This document shows, one piece after another, positions 1-8,858 of a stretch of DNA of 52,571 bases. The DNA lies in the NCBI GenBank assembly GCA_937925815.1, contig CALAMQ010000039.1, positions 1 through 52,571 of the forward strand, in the 5' to 3' direction. Under the pieces are notes generated by a model. It saw only the letters and a list, made by a program, of their open reading frames with translations. It made no database searches and was not told the DNA's origin. This DNA is from an uncultured Granulosicoccaceae bacterium (GTDB lineage Bacteria; Pseudomonadota; Gammaproteobacteria; CALCKW01). A program made the translations under genes and the position numbers. Numbering within the stretch: the first letter of the stretch is position 1; the number at the start of each line of letters is the position of its first letter.

Positions 1-133
1 GCAGTGTCTCGTAGGGGCCGATGATGATTTGCTGGCACCCGCTTCGAACAGGCAGCGCGAGGCAAATATCTGGGCCAATGCCGGCGGGTTCACCGAGAGT
101 GATTGCAATGCGTTTTAGCGACAAGTCAGGCAC
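1..133 (-). CDS. pdxA: 4-hydroxythreonine-4-phosphate dehydrogenase, N-terminal part (cut by window edge)
   Basis: Only the first 44 codons are present; the gene runs off the left edge. The frame begins with GTG at 131-133 and reads VPDLSLKRIAITLGEPAGIG, then PDI. The TLGEPAGIGPD stretch is the N-terminal signature of PdxA, the NAD-dependent dehydrogenase of the DXP-dependent vitamin B6 pathway. It lies 17 bases downstream of the surA stop on the same strand. The order lptD-surA-pdxA is common in gammaproteobacteria, where rsmA and apaG usually follow. The GTG start is inferred, because no strong ribosome-binding site is visible. pdxH, another B6 gene, lies at 13.2-13.8 kb in a separate unit. 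Confidence 0.88.
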   Translation of the reverse strand, partial: MPDLSLKRIAITLGEPAGIGPDICLALPVRSGCQQIIIGPYETL

Positions 134-150
134 CTCGCACCGAGCGGCTT

Positions 151-1398
151 TTAGCTCGCATCGGGAAACTCGAGGAAGGCTTCGTCTCGCAGGCGTTGTA
201 AATACCGTTCGGTCTCGCGCAGCAGTTTTTCCTGCGCGATGCGCTCGCGGGTCTCGTTGCGCAAGCGCTCGTCGCTAACGTCTTCGCGCTTGCGTTCAAG
301 CACTTCGACGAGGTGCCAGCCAAAGGCGGTGCGAATGGGTGCACTGACGTTGCCCTCAGGCAATGTGCTGACGGCATTTTCAAATTCTGGTGCCATCTCG
401 CCGGGGCCAAACCACGGCAGCAAACCACCTACCAGTGCACTGCTGTAATCCTCAGAATGCCGCTCTGCGAGCTCGGCAAAAGAGCCGTTGCGCTGCAAGT
501 GTTCGCGAAACTCTAAGAGTTGAGCACGCGTGGCGTCGTCATCGCGTACTGGGTTTGAGCGCAACACGATGTGCCGAGCGCGCGTACGCGTGATTTCAGC
601 GCCGGTGTTGTCACGGGTGTCGGTCAGGCGAAAGAGGTGCACGCCCTCGGCGTCGGGCAGTGGGTCGCTGAACCCGCCGACCTCGAGCTCGGCGGTCACG
701 CTGCGAAGCGGAGGTGGCAATTGGTCGAGTGTGCGCCAACCGATCGCGCCGCCGCTGACGGCGACGGACTCCGCGCGCAGCACCGACAGAATTTGTTCAC
801 CAGTGCCGCCACTTTGCAGCGCACTGACAACGCGGCGCACTTGCCGTTCGAGCTCTGCGCGGTTGCGCGCGGTGTCTGAAGCGGGGAATGGCACGGAGAA
901 GCGCTCAAGCGCGTATTGCTTGGCAACCAGTTGTTCGCGATTGTTGTCGAGAAATTCGTTTATTTCATTGTCGTTGACGGTGATGGTGCGCAATATCGCG
1001 CTCTCGCGCAGGCGCTGTAGCGTGATTTCGTCGCGGACATTCTCGCGCAAGGTATCCCAGCGCATGCCCTCGGCTTCCGCCTGTTGACGAAAATCGCTGA
1101 TGCCGAGGTTGTTGCGCCGTGCGAGCTGCTCCATGCCTCGGTCGAGCGTGGCTTCGTCAACAGATATGCCGAGACGCTCGGCTTCTTGTTGCTGAAGTGC
1201 ACGCATTATCAGGCGTTCCAACGCCGCTTTGCGCAGCGGTTCCCCGGCGAGATTGGGGTTTTGCCGACGCAGCAGCTCGCTGGTCTGCGCGAGTTGAGAA
1301 TCGGTGATTGCGCCGTTGTTCACGAGTGCCACGATGCTGTCTAGCGTCGCGTGCGCGGTGCCGCACATCAAACAGGCGAGAAGGGCAAAAATTTTCAT
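151..1398 (-). CDS. surA: Periplasmic chaperone / peptidyl-prolyl isomerase SurA
   Basis: This 415-residue protein carries unfolded outer-membrane proteins across the periplasm to the BAM machinery. A signal peptide is followed by the SurA N-terminal chaperone domain (LDSIVALVNNGAITDSQLA, about residues 19-37). Two parvulin-type domains come next; the second, starting with ARHIVLRSNP, is the better conserved (GLLPWFGPGEM, AFGWHLVEV). The last ~40 residues form a charged C-terminal helix typical of SurA. An in-frame extension runs up to 1500, but ATG 1398 is preferred because it places the signal peptide (MKIFALLACLMCGTAHA) at the N-terminus. The gene sits 34 bases after lptD, whose product is a known SurA client, so the two are probably co-transcribed. 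Confidence 0.96.
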   Translation of the reverse strand: MKIFALLACLMCGTAHATLDSIVALVNNGAITDSQLAQTSELLRRQNPNLAGEPLRKAALERLIMRALQQQEAERLGISVDEATLDRGMEQLARRNNLGISDFRQQAEAEGMRWDTLRENVRDEITLQRLRESAILRTITVNDNEINEFLDNNREQLVAKQYALERFSVPFPASDTARNRAELERQVRRVVSALQSGGTGEQILSVLRAESVAVSGGAIGWRTLDQLPPPLRSVTAELEVGGFSDPLPDAEGVHLFRLTDTRDNTGAEITRTRARHIVLRSNPVRDDDATRAQLLEFREHLQRNGSFAELAERHSEDYSSALVGGLLPWFGPGEMAPEFENAVSTLPEGNVSAPIRTAFGWHLVEVLERKREDVSDERLRNETRERIAQEKLLRETERYLQRLRDEAFLEFPDAS

Positions 1399-1432
1399 GT
1401 TGATCAGCCGACGGCGGAGGATTGCCTGGCAC

Positions 1433-3607
1433 TCAGTAAGGGTCTTTGTAACCAAGAATAGCACGTTCAATTTCACGACCGACGCTGTTGCCAAGCCCAC
1501 CCAAGCCTTTGAAAATCATCTCGACAGAGAAGGCGTTTTGGTAAGTCTCACCATCGCTAAGATAGTGGCGGGCGCCGCCGCGCAGGGCCCAACAGCAGTT
1601 GTCCCACGAGAGGCCGACGAAGCGCTCGATGTTGCGGTCGTCATCGAGTGAGTACTGCCACCGCCCCAGTATGGTCAGATCGTGGCGCACTGCTCTGGCG
1701 AAGGAGATATCCAGCTGTTCAAATCGGCCGTCTTCGAGACGGTGGCCGAGATTGAACAGGTTGGCGCCGCGGCGGAATCGCAGATCTAAGCCACTGCGCT
1801 CCAATTCACCGGTGTCAGGGGAGAGTTGCACTGTCGCGCGTGTCTGCCAGTCTTTGAGCCCACTGTAGACGAGCTCGCCCACGATGTCGGAGCGCGAGCG
1901 CTCGCTGTCCTCAGCTTCAAGTCCGACCTTGCGGTTGTCAAAATAGAAACTGCTGCCGACGCCGTAACGCCAGACCTCGAGTCCCTCGGCATTCAGGTGG
2001 CGGCTGCGCACGGCCAGTGAAAGCTGGTTGGCATCGCCGATTCGGTCGCGCCCGGAAAAGCGGTTATCCCTGAAGAGCTGGTCGAAACTGAAATCGTACA
2101 GTCCGCTGTCAAAAACCGGCAGTGTGTCTTGGTCTTCATAGGGAACGAACAGGTAGAAGGCCCTGGGCTCTAGCGTGTCTGAGCTGCCGTCCGCGTTGTT
2201 GCGCCGCAATTTGAGGCCGGAGTCCAATGACAAGATTGGAACGGTTCGCGCGGGCCGTGTCGACTCCGAGTCATCGGCGTTTTCCAAGCGGTATTTGGTG
2301 TGCGCAAGCGTTGTCGCCGCGCTGAAAAATCCCCAGTGCCGATAATATTCGTAGCGCAAGCGGGGCCGCAAATCGAGGCGCACAGTTTCAACGGACTGGT
2401 CTCGCTCGAGCTTGACCAACTCGCTGTCCAGTGTCAGCGATACCGGGCCGGGTGGATTCCAGAGCGTGCCTCTGACCACGATCTGCGGCAGCCGTCGGTA
2501 GGGTTTGTCCTCTTCGTCAAGGCTGTCGTCGAGGGTCTGGTAGCTCTGCAGCCGAAACAGCGCGTTGATGCTGTTTCGGGTGTAACGAAAATCCACTCTG
2601 CGGTCGGCGTGTGTGACGTTTGCAATAACCGAATTTTCGCTTAGGTCCTCGAGATATTCGTTGTCAGAAATGTCTTCAGCTTGTATTTCCGTGCGCAAGT
2701 TTGGGGTGATTTTCGCGGCTTGCTCAAGCGACACATATTGTCGGATATCTCCGTACTCGCGGTCATTGACCACGTCGTAGTCGATTGTCCAAGACGAGGC
2801 TTTGCCAAGGTAGCGTAATTCGTTGCGAAGTTGCAGGCCGCGTTTACTCATCAAACGCGAGGTTATTGTCGCGTCGAGATTGGGCTTGATGTTCCAATAC
2901 CAAGGCAGATTCAGTTCCAATCCGCGGTTGTCAGAATTGGCAAATTGTGGATAGAGGAAGCCGGTCTTACGCGCGTCACTCAGTGGCCAGCTTATCCAGG
3001 GCAAATACAAGATCGGCACGCCGCCAACCTCAAAGCGCATGTCGGTGGCGGTGCCGACATCGTTCTCTGGGTCGATTTTTATGGTCGAGGCCCGCAGGTC
3101 CCACAGGTGTTCGCCCGGTGGACAGCTGGTCAGACTGGCGCCGCTTAGGTCTAGCCGCTGAGACTCCGAGTAGGCCAGTTGTTCCGCCTCGCCGCGCAGG
3201 TAATTCTCTGTGTTGGGGAGCTCGAACTGTGCACGCTCAACCAGCAGGGAATTGCTGTTTAGCGCGGCATCAAATTTTTCAGCTTGGACATTCAGTCCCG
3301 GCGTTTGGATTTCCGCGCGTCCAGCGCTGCTCACGCGCAGGCTTTGAGTGTCTAACTGGGCTCGGTCAGTCTGCAGCAGTGTGTCGCTGTGGCGCAGTTG
3401 AACGTTGCCCTCAAGCGTGAGCACGCCCTGCGGTTGACCAAAAAGTCTGTCTGCGCTCGCTTCAAAAGGCGCACTTGGGTCTGCTGACAGATTGAGGGCG
3501 GTGCCGAGTTGGTGTGAGCCGGGCACCAGGCATTCTGCTGCGGACACCGCGCCGGAGCTGGTGGCCAGCAAAAACAAACAGATCTGGCGATTCGCGGGCA
3601 GAGGCAT
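1433..3607 (-). CDS. lptD: LPS-assembly protein LptD
   Basis: LptD is the outer-membrane barrel that, with LptE, inserts lipopolysaccharide into the outer leaflet. With ATG 3607 the protein has 724 residues: signal peptide, periplasmic beta-jellyroll (about 45-150), then the barrel. The cysteines used for LptD disulfides are visible: Cys26 just after the signal peptide, Cys162 (SLTSCPPGEHLWDL), and the adjacent pair Cys671-Cys672 (WDNCCWALR) near the C-terminus. The match to the four-cysteine E. coli pattern is close. The start is uncertain. ATG 3637 is also possible, and the open frame reaches 3787, but that would overlap divergent ung. No good ribosome-binding site precedes either ATG. Confidence 0.96.
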   Translation of the reverse strand: MPLPANRQICLFLLATSSGAVSAAECLVPGSHQLGTALNLSADPSAPFEASADRLFGQPQGVLTLEGNVQLRHSDTLLQTDRAQLDTQSLRVSSAGRAEIQTPGLNVQAEKFDAALNSNSLLVERAQFELPNTENYLRGEAEQLAYSESQRLDLSGASLTSCPPGEHLWDLRASTIKIDPENDVGTATDMRFEVGGVPILYLPWISWPLSDARKTGFLYPQFANSDNRGLELNLPWYWNIKPNLDATITSRLMSKRGLQLRNELRYLGKASSWTIDYDVVNDREYGDIRQYVSLEQAAKITPNLRTEIQAEDISDNEYLEDLSENSVIANVTHADRRVDFRYTRNSINALFRLQSYQTLDDSLDEEDKPYRRLPQIVVRGTLWNPPGPVSLTLDSELVKLERDQSVETVRLDLRPRLRYEYYRHWGFFSAATTLAHTKYRLENADDSESTRPARTVPILSLDSGLKLRRNNADGSSDTLEPRAFYLFVPYEDQDTLPVFDSGLYDFSFDQLFRDNRFSGRDRIGDANQLSLAVRSRHLNAEGLEVWRYGVGSSFYFDNRKVGLEAEDSERSRSDIVGELVYSGLKDWQTRATVQLSPDTGELERSGLDLRFRRGANLFNLGHRLEDGRFEQLDISFARAVRHDLTILGRWQYSLDDDRNIERFVGLSWDNCCWALRGGARHYLSDGETYQNAFSVEMIFKGLGGLGNSVGREIERAILGYKDPY

Positions 3608-3756
3608 GGCGTATGATTGCGGTCTCAGCGTGCCCATTTCGAACAGGTCGAAGTTGGGCGGGTGATTGGCCTGAGGTGCGAGCGGTCTGAGCTCAATTGG
3701 GTCTGAGCAACGCCGTGCGGTTACCGTAAAATGTAGCACTTCGAGAGGGGAACCAC

Positions 3757-4452
3757 GTGCAAGCCAAGATGCGCCGCCCGGCGACATTGTGTGCGAGCTG
3801 GCAGCGTCACCTAGGCGGTGAATTTGAGCAGCCCTATATGCAATCGCTTTCAGTCTTTTTGCGCGAGCGAAAGCAAGCTGGCGGCGTGGTATTTCCGCGC
3901 GGCCGGGATCTGTTTAACGCGTTCAACGCTTGCCCGTTTGATGATGTGAAGGTTGTGGTGCTCGGCCAAGATCCCTATCACGGTCCCAACCAGGCACACG
4001 GCTTGAGCTTTTCTGTGCAACCCGGAGTGCCGGTGCCGCCGTCGCTCAAAAATATTTACGCGGAGCTTGAGAGCGATCTCGCGATTCCAGCGGCCAATCA
4101 CGGTCATTTGCAGGCATGGGCTGATCAAGGTGTCTGTCTTCTCAACAGTGTGCTGAGCGTCGAGCAAGGGCAGGCAGGGGCGCACCAGGGTCGGGGTTGG
4201 GAGCGATTCACCGACGCCGCTGTGCGCGCACTGGCTGAGCAACGCGAACAGCTGGTGTTCATGCTCTGGGGCAGCTACGCGCAGAAAAAAGGCCAGTTCA
4301 TCGACCGGCAACGCCACCTTGTGATCAAGAGCCCGCACCCCTCTCCGCTGTCCGCTTACCGGGGTTTTTTTGGTAGCAAACCTTTTTCACGTTGCAACGC
4401 CTATCGCGAGGCCAACGGCCTTGAACCCGTGACCTGGGCGTTGCCCGACTGA
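3757..4452 (+). CDS. ung: Uracil-DNA glycosylase (family 1)
   Basis: This enzyme removes uracil from DNA at the first step of base-excision repair. Its 231 residues match the usual length. The water-activating motif GQDPYHG is at 70-76, with catalytic Asp72. The uracil-binding loop LLNSVLSVEQGQAGAH is near 128-143, and the DNA-intercalation motif HPSPLSA with catalytic His194 is at 194-200. The start is GTG at 3757, supported by a GAGAGGGG ribosome-binding site about 6 bases upstream. The gene is divergent from lptD; the 149-base gap contains TAAAAT near 3726 as a possible -10, with no convincing -35. Confidence 0.97.
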   Translation: MQAKMRRPATLCASWQRHLGGEFEQPYMQSLSVFLRERKQAGGVVFPRGRDLFNAFNACPFDDVKVVVLGQDPYHGPNQAHGLSFSVQPGVPVPPSLKNIYAELESDLAIPAANHGHLQAWADQGVCLLNSVLSVEQGQAGAHQGRGWERFTDAAVRALAEQREQLVFMLWGSYAQKKGQFIDRQRHLVIKSPHPSPLSAYRGFFGSKPFSRCNAYREANGLEPVTWALPD

Positions 4453-4531
4453 GCACAACTGGGATCGGCGGGACGCGCTCAGTTCACTATGCTCTAGGGT
4501 CGTCACTCTTTATTTTGTCGGGGTTTGAAGC

Positions 4532-5512
4532 ATGTTCAGCGTCTCCCGTGCCCTGCGCGCGGTGCTTGTGATTGGGGTGGTAACGGGCTGCGGGGGCGCC
4601 CTCGCTGACTACAGCAAACACCCCGATGCGAGGGCTCTCGCTGATCGCGTGTTCGAAGCGCACGGCCTCCCGGTTGCCGACACCCTGGATCTGCTCAATG
4701 GTCTCTCGCGTTATGACGCCGTGATCGAGGCGATGTCCAAACCGGCTGAGAAAACATTGAACTGGGCGGGCTACCGACCCATCTTCCTCAAGCCAGAACG
4801 GGTAGAGCAAGGCGTGGCGTTCTACCGCGAGCACCGTGGCCTGCTTGAACAAGCGGGCGAGCGCTATGGCGTGCCGCCGGCAATCATTGCAGCCATTATT
4901 GGCGTTGAGAGCCGTTACGGACGGTTCAAAGGCAAGCACCCGGCACTGCGGTCACTTGCCACGCTCGCTTTTGATTACCCGCGCCGCAGCCCTTTTTTCA
5001 CCGCTGAACTCGAACACTTCCTGGTGCTGAGCCGCGAAGAAGGCCTCGATCCGCGAGCAGTCAAGGGTTCCTACGCCGCGGCGATGGGGATGCCACAATT
5101 CATATCGTCGAGCTACCGCGCCTACGCGGTCGATGGTGATGGCGATGGCAAACGAGACTTGTTCAATAATTTGCACGATGTCACGCACAGCGTTGCCAAC
5201 TATCTGGCGCGCCACGGCTGGCGCGACGGCGAGCCGGTTGCACGCGAAGTGACGCCCAGTGGGGATGTGATTTCGCTGGTTGAAAAAGGGTACAAGCCCT
5301 CGCTCAAGTCGGCCGAGCTGGCTGCGGTCGGTGTTGCGACAGAGCCTGTACACACCGGGGAATACGCGCTTTTGCGCCTCGAGGGTGATCGCGGCGCGGA
5401 GCACTGGGTTGCCTACCCCAATTTTTATGTGATTACCCGCTACAACCACAGTCCGTTGTACGCGATGGCGGTATTTCAGCTCTCACAAGCTATAAAGAGT
5501 GCACAGAATTAA
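4532..5512 (+). CDS. mltB: Membrane-bound lytic murein transglycosylase B
   Basis: MltB cleaves the MurNAc-GlcNAc bond of peptidoglycan with formation of 1,6-anhydroMurNAc. The 326-residue protein has a lipoprotein signal ending in VVTG-Cys20, so it should be anchored in the outer membrane. The catalytic Glu is Glu126 in IIGVESRYGRFKG. AAAMGMPQFISSSYRAYA and the EF-hand-like DGDGDGKRDLFN (about 201-212) are both typical of the Slt35/MltB family. It is followed by rlpA and dacA, forming a murein-processing group in the order often seen downstream of the rod-shape genes in gammaproteobacteria. Confidence 0.95.
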   Translation: MFSVSRALRAVLVIGVVTGCGGALADYSKHPDARALADRVFEAHGLPVADTLDLLNGLSRYDAVIEAMSKPAEKTLNWAGYRPIFLKPERVEQGVAFYREHRGLLEQAGERYGVPPAIIAAIIGVESRYGRFKGKHPALRSLATLAFDYPRRSPFFTAELEHFLVLSREEGLDPRAVKGSYAAAMGMPQFISSSYRAYAVDGDGDGKRDLFNNLHDVTHSVANYLARHGWRDGEPVAREVTPSGDVISLVEKGYKPSLKSAELAAVGVATEPVHTGEYALLRLEGDRGAEHWVAYPNFYVITRYNHSPLYAMAVFQLSQAIKSAQN

Positions 5513-5585
5513 AAGTGCATGCGTTGCAACGGCCGAGCTCGGCCGGGCGTGTGTACGGGCTTCAACTCAACTTTGGTACAGTTTC

Positions 5586-6659
5586 ATGCGCAATGTGAAA
5601 TCGGTCTCCTCCGTCTTTGTGATGGCAACCATGTTTCTCACGGGCTGCTCTCTGCTGGCGAACGAGAAGGGATTCGACGAACTCGCCGACGGTGCTGGCC
5701 GCATCCTTCAGCCGGCGGATGTGTCCGAGGCGGCACTGTCAAAAGAACCACTTGCCGATTTGGGCAACAAGAGCCCCTATTCGGTCAATGGGCGTTTTTA
5801 CTACGTGATGGAAGACCCAACGCACTACCGAGCGCGCGGTGTTGCCTCCTGGTATGGCAAGCAGTTTCACGGCAACGCTACCTCTAGCGGTGAAGTTTTT
5901 GACATGCATGCACTGACCGCTGCACACCGCAACTTGCCGTTGCCGACCTACCTCGAAGTGACAAACCTCGACAACGGCAAAGTGGCCTACGTCCGCACCA
6001 ACGACCGCGGTCCCTACGTCGATGACCGACTGATTGACCTCTCATACGGTGCAGCCGTGGCGCTTGGCATGGCAGATACCGGCACCGCAAACGTCGAAGT
6101 GCGTGCGGTCACTGGCGATGAAATCGAGCAGGCTAAAGAAGCGGCCTTGGCGAGTGCGGAAGCGGTGCGTGTGGCGGATGGTGTTGTCACTGAAGACACC
6201 GGTGAGAACGGTGATGAGGGTGACACGCTCGCAACTGTGATGGTGGCTGCGACTGGCGAGTCAGCCGAGGATGCAACCGGTGCCGACAACAGCGCCGATG
6301 GCGAGTCCGACAGCGCGTCAGCTGAAACGCCTCAAACTGAAACTGCTGCTCAATCCTCCGCGACGCCGAGCGCGCCCGCGGCAAGCAGCGGGTCTCGGAT
6401 GATTCAAATTGGCGCCTTTGGTCGACGTGCCGCGGCGGACTCAGTGCGTGACACCGCACTCGGTGCGGTGCCGAACGCTGGTGTTCAGGTGCTACAAGCC
6501 AATCGCAACGGCGCATCCTTGTACCGCGTTCGAGTTGGGCCGGTTGAGACTGCCAACATTGACGCGACGCGGGCATCGCTTGCGACGGCGGGATTCAATC
6601 AAGTGGTGGTTCTGCCGGTCAGCGCCGACGGCGGAGATTGTGTGGCGGGCTGCCAGTAA
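5586..6659 (+). CDS. rlpA: Septal-ring lytic transglycosylase RlpA (lipoprotein with SPOR domain)
   Basis: RlpA acts on denuded glycan strands (glycans stripped of stem peptides) at division sites. From ATG 5586 the product has 357 residues. A lipobox, FLTG-Cys21, is followed by a double-psi beta-barrel domain (GVASWYGKQFHGNATSSGE, TNDRGPYVDDRLIDLS), an Ala/Glu/Thr-rich acidic linker of about 100 residues, and a C-terminal SPOR domain (MIQIGAFGRRAAADS to the end) that binds denuded glycan. An open-frame extension upstream to 5499 overlaps mltB and lacks a signal peptide, so it was rejected. Gene order mltB-rlpA-dacA supports the assignment. Confidence 0.94.
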   Translation: MRNVKSVSSVFVMATMFLTGCSLLANEKGFDELADGAGRILQPADVSEAALSKEPLADLGNKSPYSVNGRFYYVMEDPTHYRARGVASWYGKQFHGNATSSGEVFDMHALTAAHRNLPLPTYLEVTNLDNGKVAYVRTNDRGPYVDDRLIDLSYGAAVALGMADTGTANVEVRAVTGDEIEQAKEAALASAEAVRVADGVVTEDTGENGDEGDTLATVMVAATGESAEDATGADNSADGESDSASAETPQTETAAQSSATPSAPAASSGSRMIQIGAFGRRAAADSVRDTALGAVPNAGVQVLQANRNGASLYRVRVGPVETANIDATRASLATAGFNQVVVLPVSADGGDCVAGCQ

Positions 6660-6689
6660 AGTTGTGACAATAGGCAGGCGATTCTGCTT

Positions 6690-6716
6690 CGCGACACCCC
6701 GCGCTGGGGTGTCGCG
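6690..6716 (+). other. Strong stem-loop between rlpA and dacA
   Basis: A perfect inverted repeat has 11-bp arms at 6690-6700 and 6706-6716 around a GCGCT loop. There is no following T-run, so it is not a classic terminator. It may act as an RNA processing or stability element that separates rlpA from dacA within the transcript. Confidence 0.6.
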
Positions 6717-6743
6717 CGATTCTTCAGCACACAGACTGACAAC

Positions 6744-7901
6744 ATGACCAGATCTCTCTTTTTTGGCGCCGCGTTCGCGGCGTTTGGCGGGCTGTTGTTT
6801 GCCCCGATGTCTCATTCGGCAGAGGTGCTCAAGCCCTTGCCTGCAGCGCCCGCATTGTCGGCAAAAGCCTATGTGCTCATGGAATATGAGTCGGGTCGGT
6901 TGTTGGTGGCGCACAATGAAATTCAGCAGTACGAGCCGGCCAGTCTGACCAAGGTCATGACGCACTACATCGTCAGTGATGAAATTCAGAAAGGCTTGTT
7001 GTCTCCCGAACTCGAAGTCACAGTTTCAGAAAAAGCGTGGCGGATGCAGGGCTCAAAAATGTTCATCGAAGTGGGCGACGCTGTGCGCGTCGACCAGCTG
7101 ATCAAAGGCATGGTGATCCAGTCAGGCAACGACGCGACCGTACAACTGGCCGAAGTCATCGCCGGCAGCGAAGACACATTTGCCGATCTAATGAACCAAT
7201 ACGCCACGCATTTGGGCATGCGTGACACGTCGTTTCGCAACGCCACCGGCATGCCCAACGGCGAGCATCTCACCACTGCTCGTGACTTGGCCACGCTCTC
7301 GCAAGCCCTGATACGCGACTTCCCCGAGGCCTACAAGCTGCACTCCGAGCGCGAATTTGAATACAACAACATCAAACAGAAAAACCGCAATGAACTGCTG
7401 TGGCGCGATGAGTCGGTAGACGGTTTGAAAACCGGTCACACCAATGCCGCGGGCTACGGTTTGATCGCGTCGGCTGAACGCGATGGCATGCGGTTGATCT
7501 CGGTAGTTATGGGCGCCGACAGTGCCCAGAGCCGTATCAGTGAAACCGCCAAATTGTTGAACTACGGCTTTCGCTTTTTTGAGACCAAGCGCTTGTTCAA
7601 AGCCGAAGAGGCGATGGACGAAGTGCGGGTGTGGAAGGGCGCGGCGCGCACTGTGCCGGTCGGCATGCTTGAGGAGCTGACCGTCGCCATCCCGCGTGGC
7701 CACGGCGACCAACTGGAAAGCAATCTCGAGCTGCGACGTGCGCTCGAAGCCCCGGTTGCCAAAGGTGACGAGCTCGGCGTGCTGGTGGTGCTCTCCGGAG
7801 GCGAGGTGCTGGTGGAACAGCCGGTTGTCGCGCTGGAAGATGTCGAGCGCGGCGGTGTTGTCGACATCGCGCGAGACAGTATTTTGCAGGTGTTTGAATA
7901 G
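6744..7901 (+). CDS. dacA: D-alanyl-D-alanine carboxypeptidase (PBP5/6 type)
   Basis: This low-molecular-weight penicillin-binding protein trims the terminal D-Ala from peptidoglycan pentapeptides. Its 385 residues carry a signal peptide (cleavage near SHSA-EV) and the three transpeptidase-fold motifs: S67-L-T-K70, S127-G-N129 and K229-T-G231. The C-terminal domain after about residue 280 and the end of the chain fit PBP5-type anchoring to the inner membrane. It is followed after 11 bases by ybeD and then lipB-lipA, a classical gammaproteobacterial arrangement. The D-Ala it releases is a possible substrate for the D-amino-acid operon at 28-31 kb (inference). Confidence 0.95.
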   Translation: MTRSLFFGAAFAAFGGLLFAPMSHSAEVLKPLPAAPALSAKAYVLMEYESGRLLVAHNEIQQYEPASLTKVMTHYIVSDEIQKGLLSPELEVTVSEKAWRMQGSKMFIEVGDAVRVDQLIKGMVIQSGNDATVQLAEVIAGSEDTFADLMNQYATHLGMRDTSFRNATGMPNGEHLTTARDLATLSQALIRDFPEAYKLHSEREFEYNNIKQKNRNELLWRDESVDGLKTGHTNAAGYGLIASAERDGMRLISVVMGADSAQSRISETAKLLNYGFRFFETKRLFKAEEAMDEVRVWKGAARTVPVGMLEELTVAIPRGHGDQLESNLELRRALEAPVAKGDELGVLVVLSGGEVLVEQPVVALEDVERGGVVDIARDSILQVFE

Positions 7902-7912
7902 CGAGCTCAACG

Positions 7913-8179
7913 ATGCGCCCTGATGACACACTGCTCGAATTTCCGTGTGCCTTTGACGTCAAGGCGATGGGCAAACCCGACGGCGACTTCCGCGCTTTGG
8001 TCGCGTCGTTGGTGGGCGCGCATGTTCCTGAGCTCGGTGACAAAGACGTCTCTGAAAACGCGAGTTCGGGTGGTAAATACGTCGCTGTGACGGTGCGCGT
8101 GCAGGCGCAGAGCCGGGCACAACTCGATGCCATCTACCAGAGCCTGACCGACGAACCGCGCGTGCTGGTGGCGCTCTGA
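7913..8179 (+). CDS. ybeD: YbeD family protein (DUF493)
   Basis: This 88-residue protein matches the DUF493/UPF0250 family: TLLEFPCAFDVKAMG near the start, then SENASSGGKYVAVTVRVQA and LDAIYQSLTDEPRVLVAL at the end. The fold is ACT-like. The family nearly always sits between dacA and lipB, as here, and has been linked by context to lipoate metabolism, but no enzymatic activity is established. It is 4 bases upstream of lipB and almost certainly co-transcribed and translationally coupled with it. Confidence 0.9.
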   Translation: MRPDDTLLEFPCAFDVKAMGKPDGDFRALVASLVGAHVPELGDKDVSENASSGGKYVAVTVRVQAQSRAQLDAIYQSLTDEPRVLVAL

Positions 8180-8183
8180 TACG

Positions 8184-8846
8184 GTGGCCGATGCCACGCA
8201 TTTGATCGTGCGGCAGTTGGGAGAGCTCGATTACACCGTGGCGCAGCGGGCGCAGCGCGCGTTCACCGATGCGCGTCTGCCGGACTCACCCGATGAAGTG
8301 TGGGTGTTGTCGCACCCAGCTGTATTCACGCTCGGGCAAGCGGGTAAACCTGAGCACATCCTCGACGCCGGTGACATCCCCATCGTGCACAGTGATCGAG
8401 GCGGGCAAGTGACTTACCACGGTCCTGGGCAATTGGTTGTTTACACACTGCTTGATCTCAGACGTCATGGATGGGGCGTGCGCGCCTTGGTGACGCGACT
8501 GGAGTCGGCTGTGATAGCCGTGCTGGCTGAGGCCGGCGTGGAGGCCCAGGCGGACCCGAGCGCGCCCGGTGTGTACGTTGACAGCGCTAAAATTGCGGCC
8601 TTGGGGTTGCGGATTCGACGTGGCTGCAGTTACCACGGTCTGGCGTTGAATGTGTCACTTGATTTGCAAGTTTATGAACGCATCAATCCCTGTGGGTACG
8701 CAGGACTCGCCGTGACACGCACCAGTGACCACGGTATGTTGGCTGATGAGCAAGACCTCGCAGAGGCTTTGGTCACCGAGTTGGCGCGAGACCTCGGCGT
8801 CGCCCAGATCGAACGGCGGGATGTCCTGCCGCCGCTGACAAACTGA
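8184..8846 (+). CDS. lipB: Octanoyl-[acyl-carrier-protein]:protein N-octanoyltransferase
   Basis: LipB moves an octanoyl group from acyl-ACP to the lipoyl domains of 2-oxoacid dehydrogenases and the glycine cleavage H protein. The 220-residue sequence shows the family motifs RGGQVTYHGPGQLV (72-85), the catalytic lysine in AKIAALGLRI (Lys136), and the catalytic cysteine in NPCGYAGL (Cys170). The start is GTG at 8184, four bases past the ybeD stop. lipA follows and completes the de novo lipoate route. Confidence 0.96.
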   Translation: MADATHLIVRQLGELDYTVAQRAQRAFTDARLPDSPDEVWVLSHPAVFTLGQAGKPEHILDAGDIPIVHSDRGGQVTYHGPGQLVVYTLLDLRRHGWGVRALVTRLESAVIAVLAEAGVEAQADPSAPGVYVDSAKIAALGLRIRRGCSYHGLALNVSLDLQVYERINPCGYAGLAVTRTSDHGMLADEQDLAEALVTELARDLGVAQIERRDVLPPLTN

Positions 8847-8858
8847 TTGGAACTCGCC

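Noticed and set aside
6690-6716. Intrinsic terminator between rlpA and dacA
   Set aside because: The stem is strong but is followed by GCGATTCTTC, without a T-run, so it is listed only as a stem-loop.
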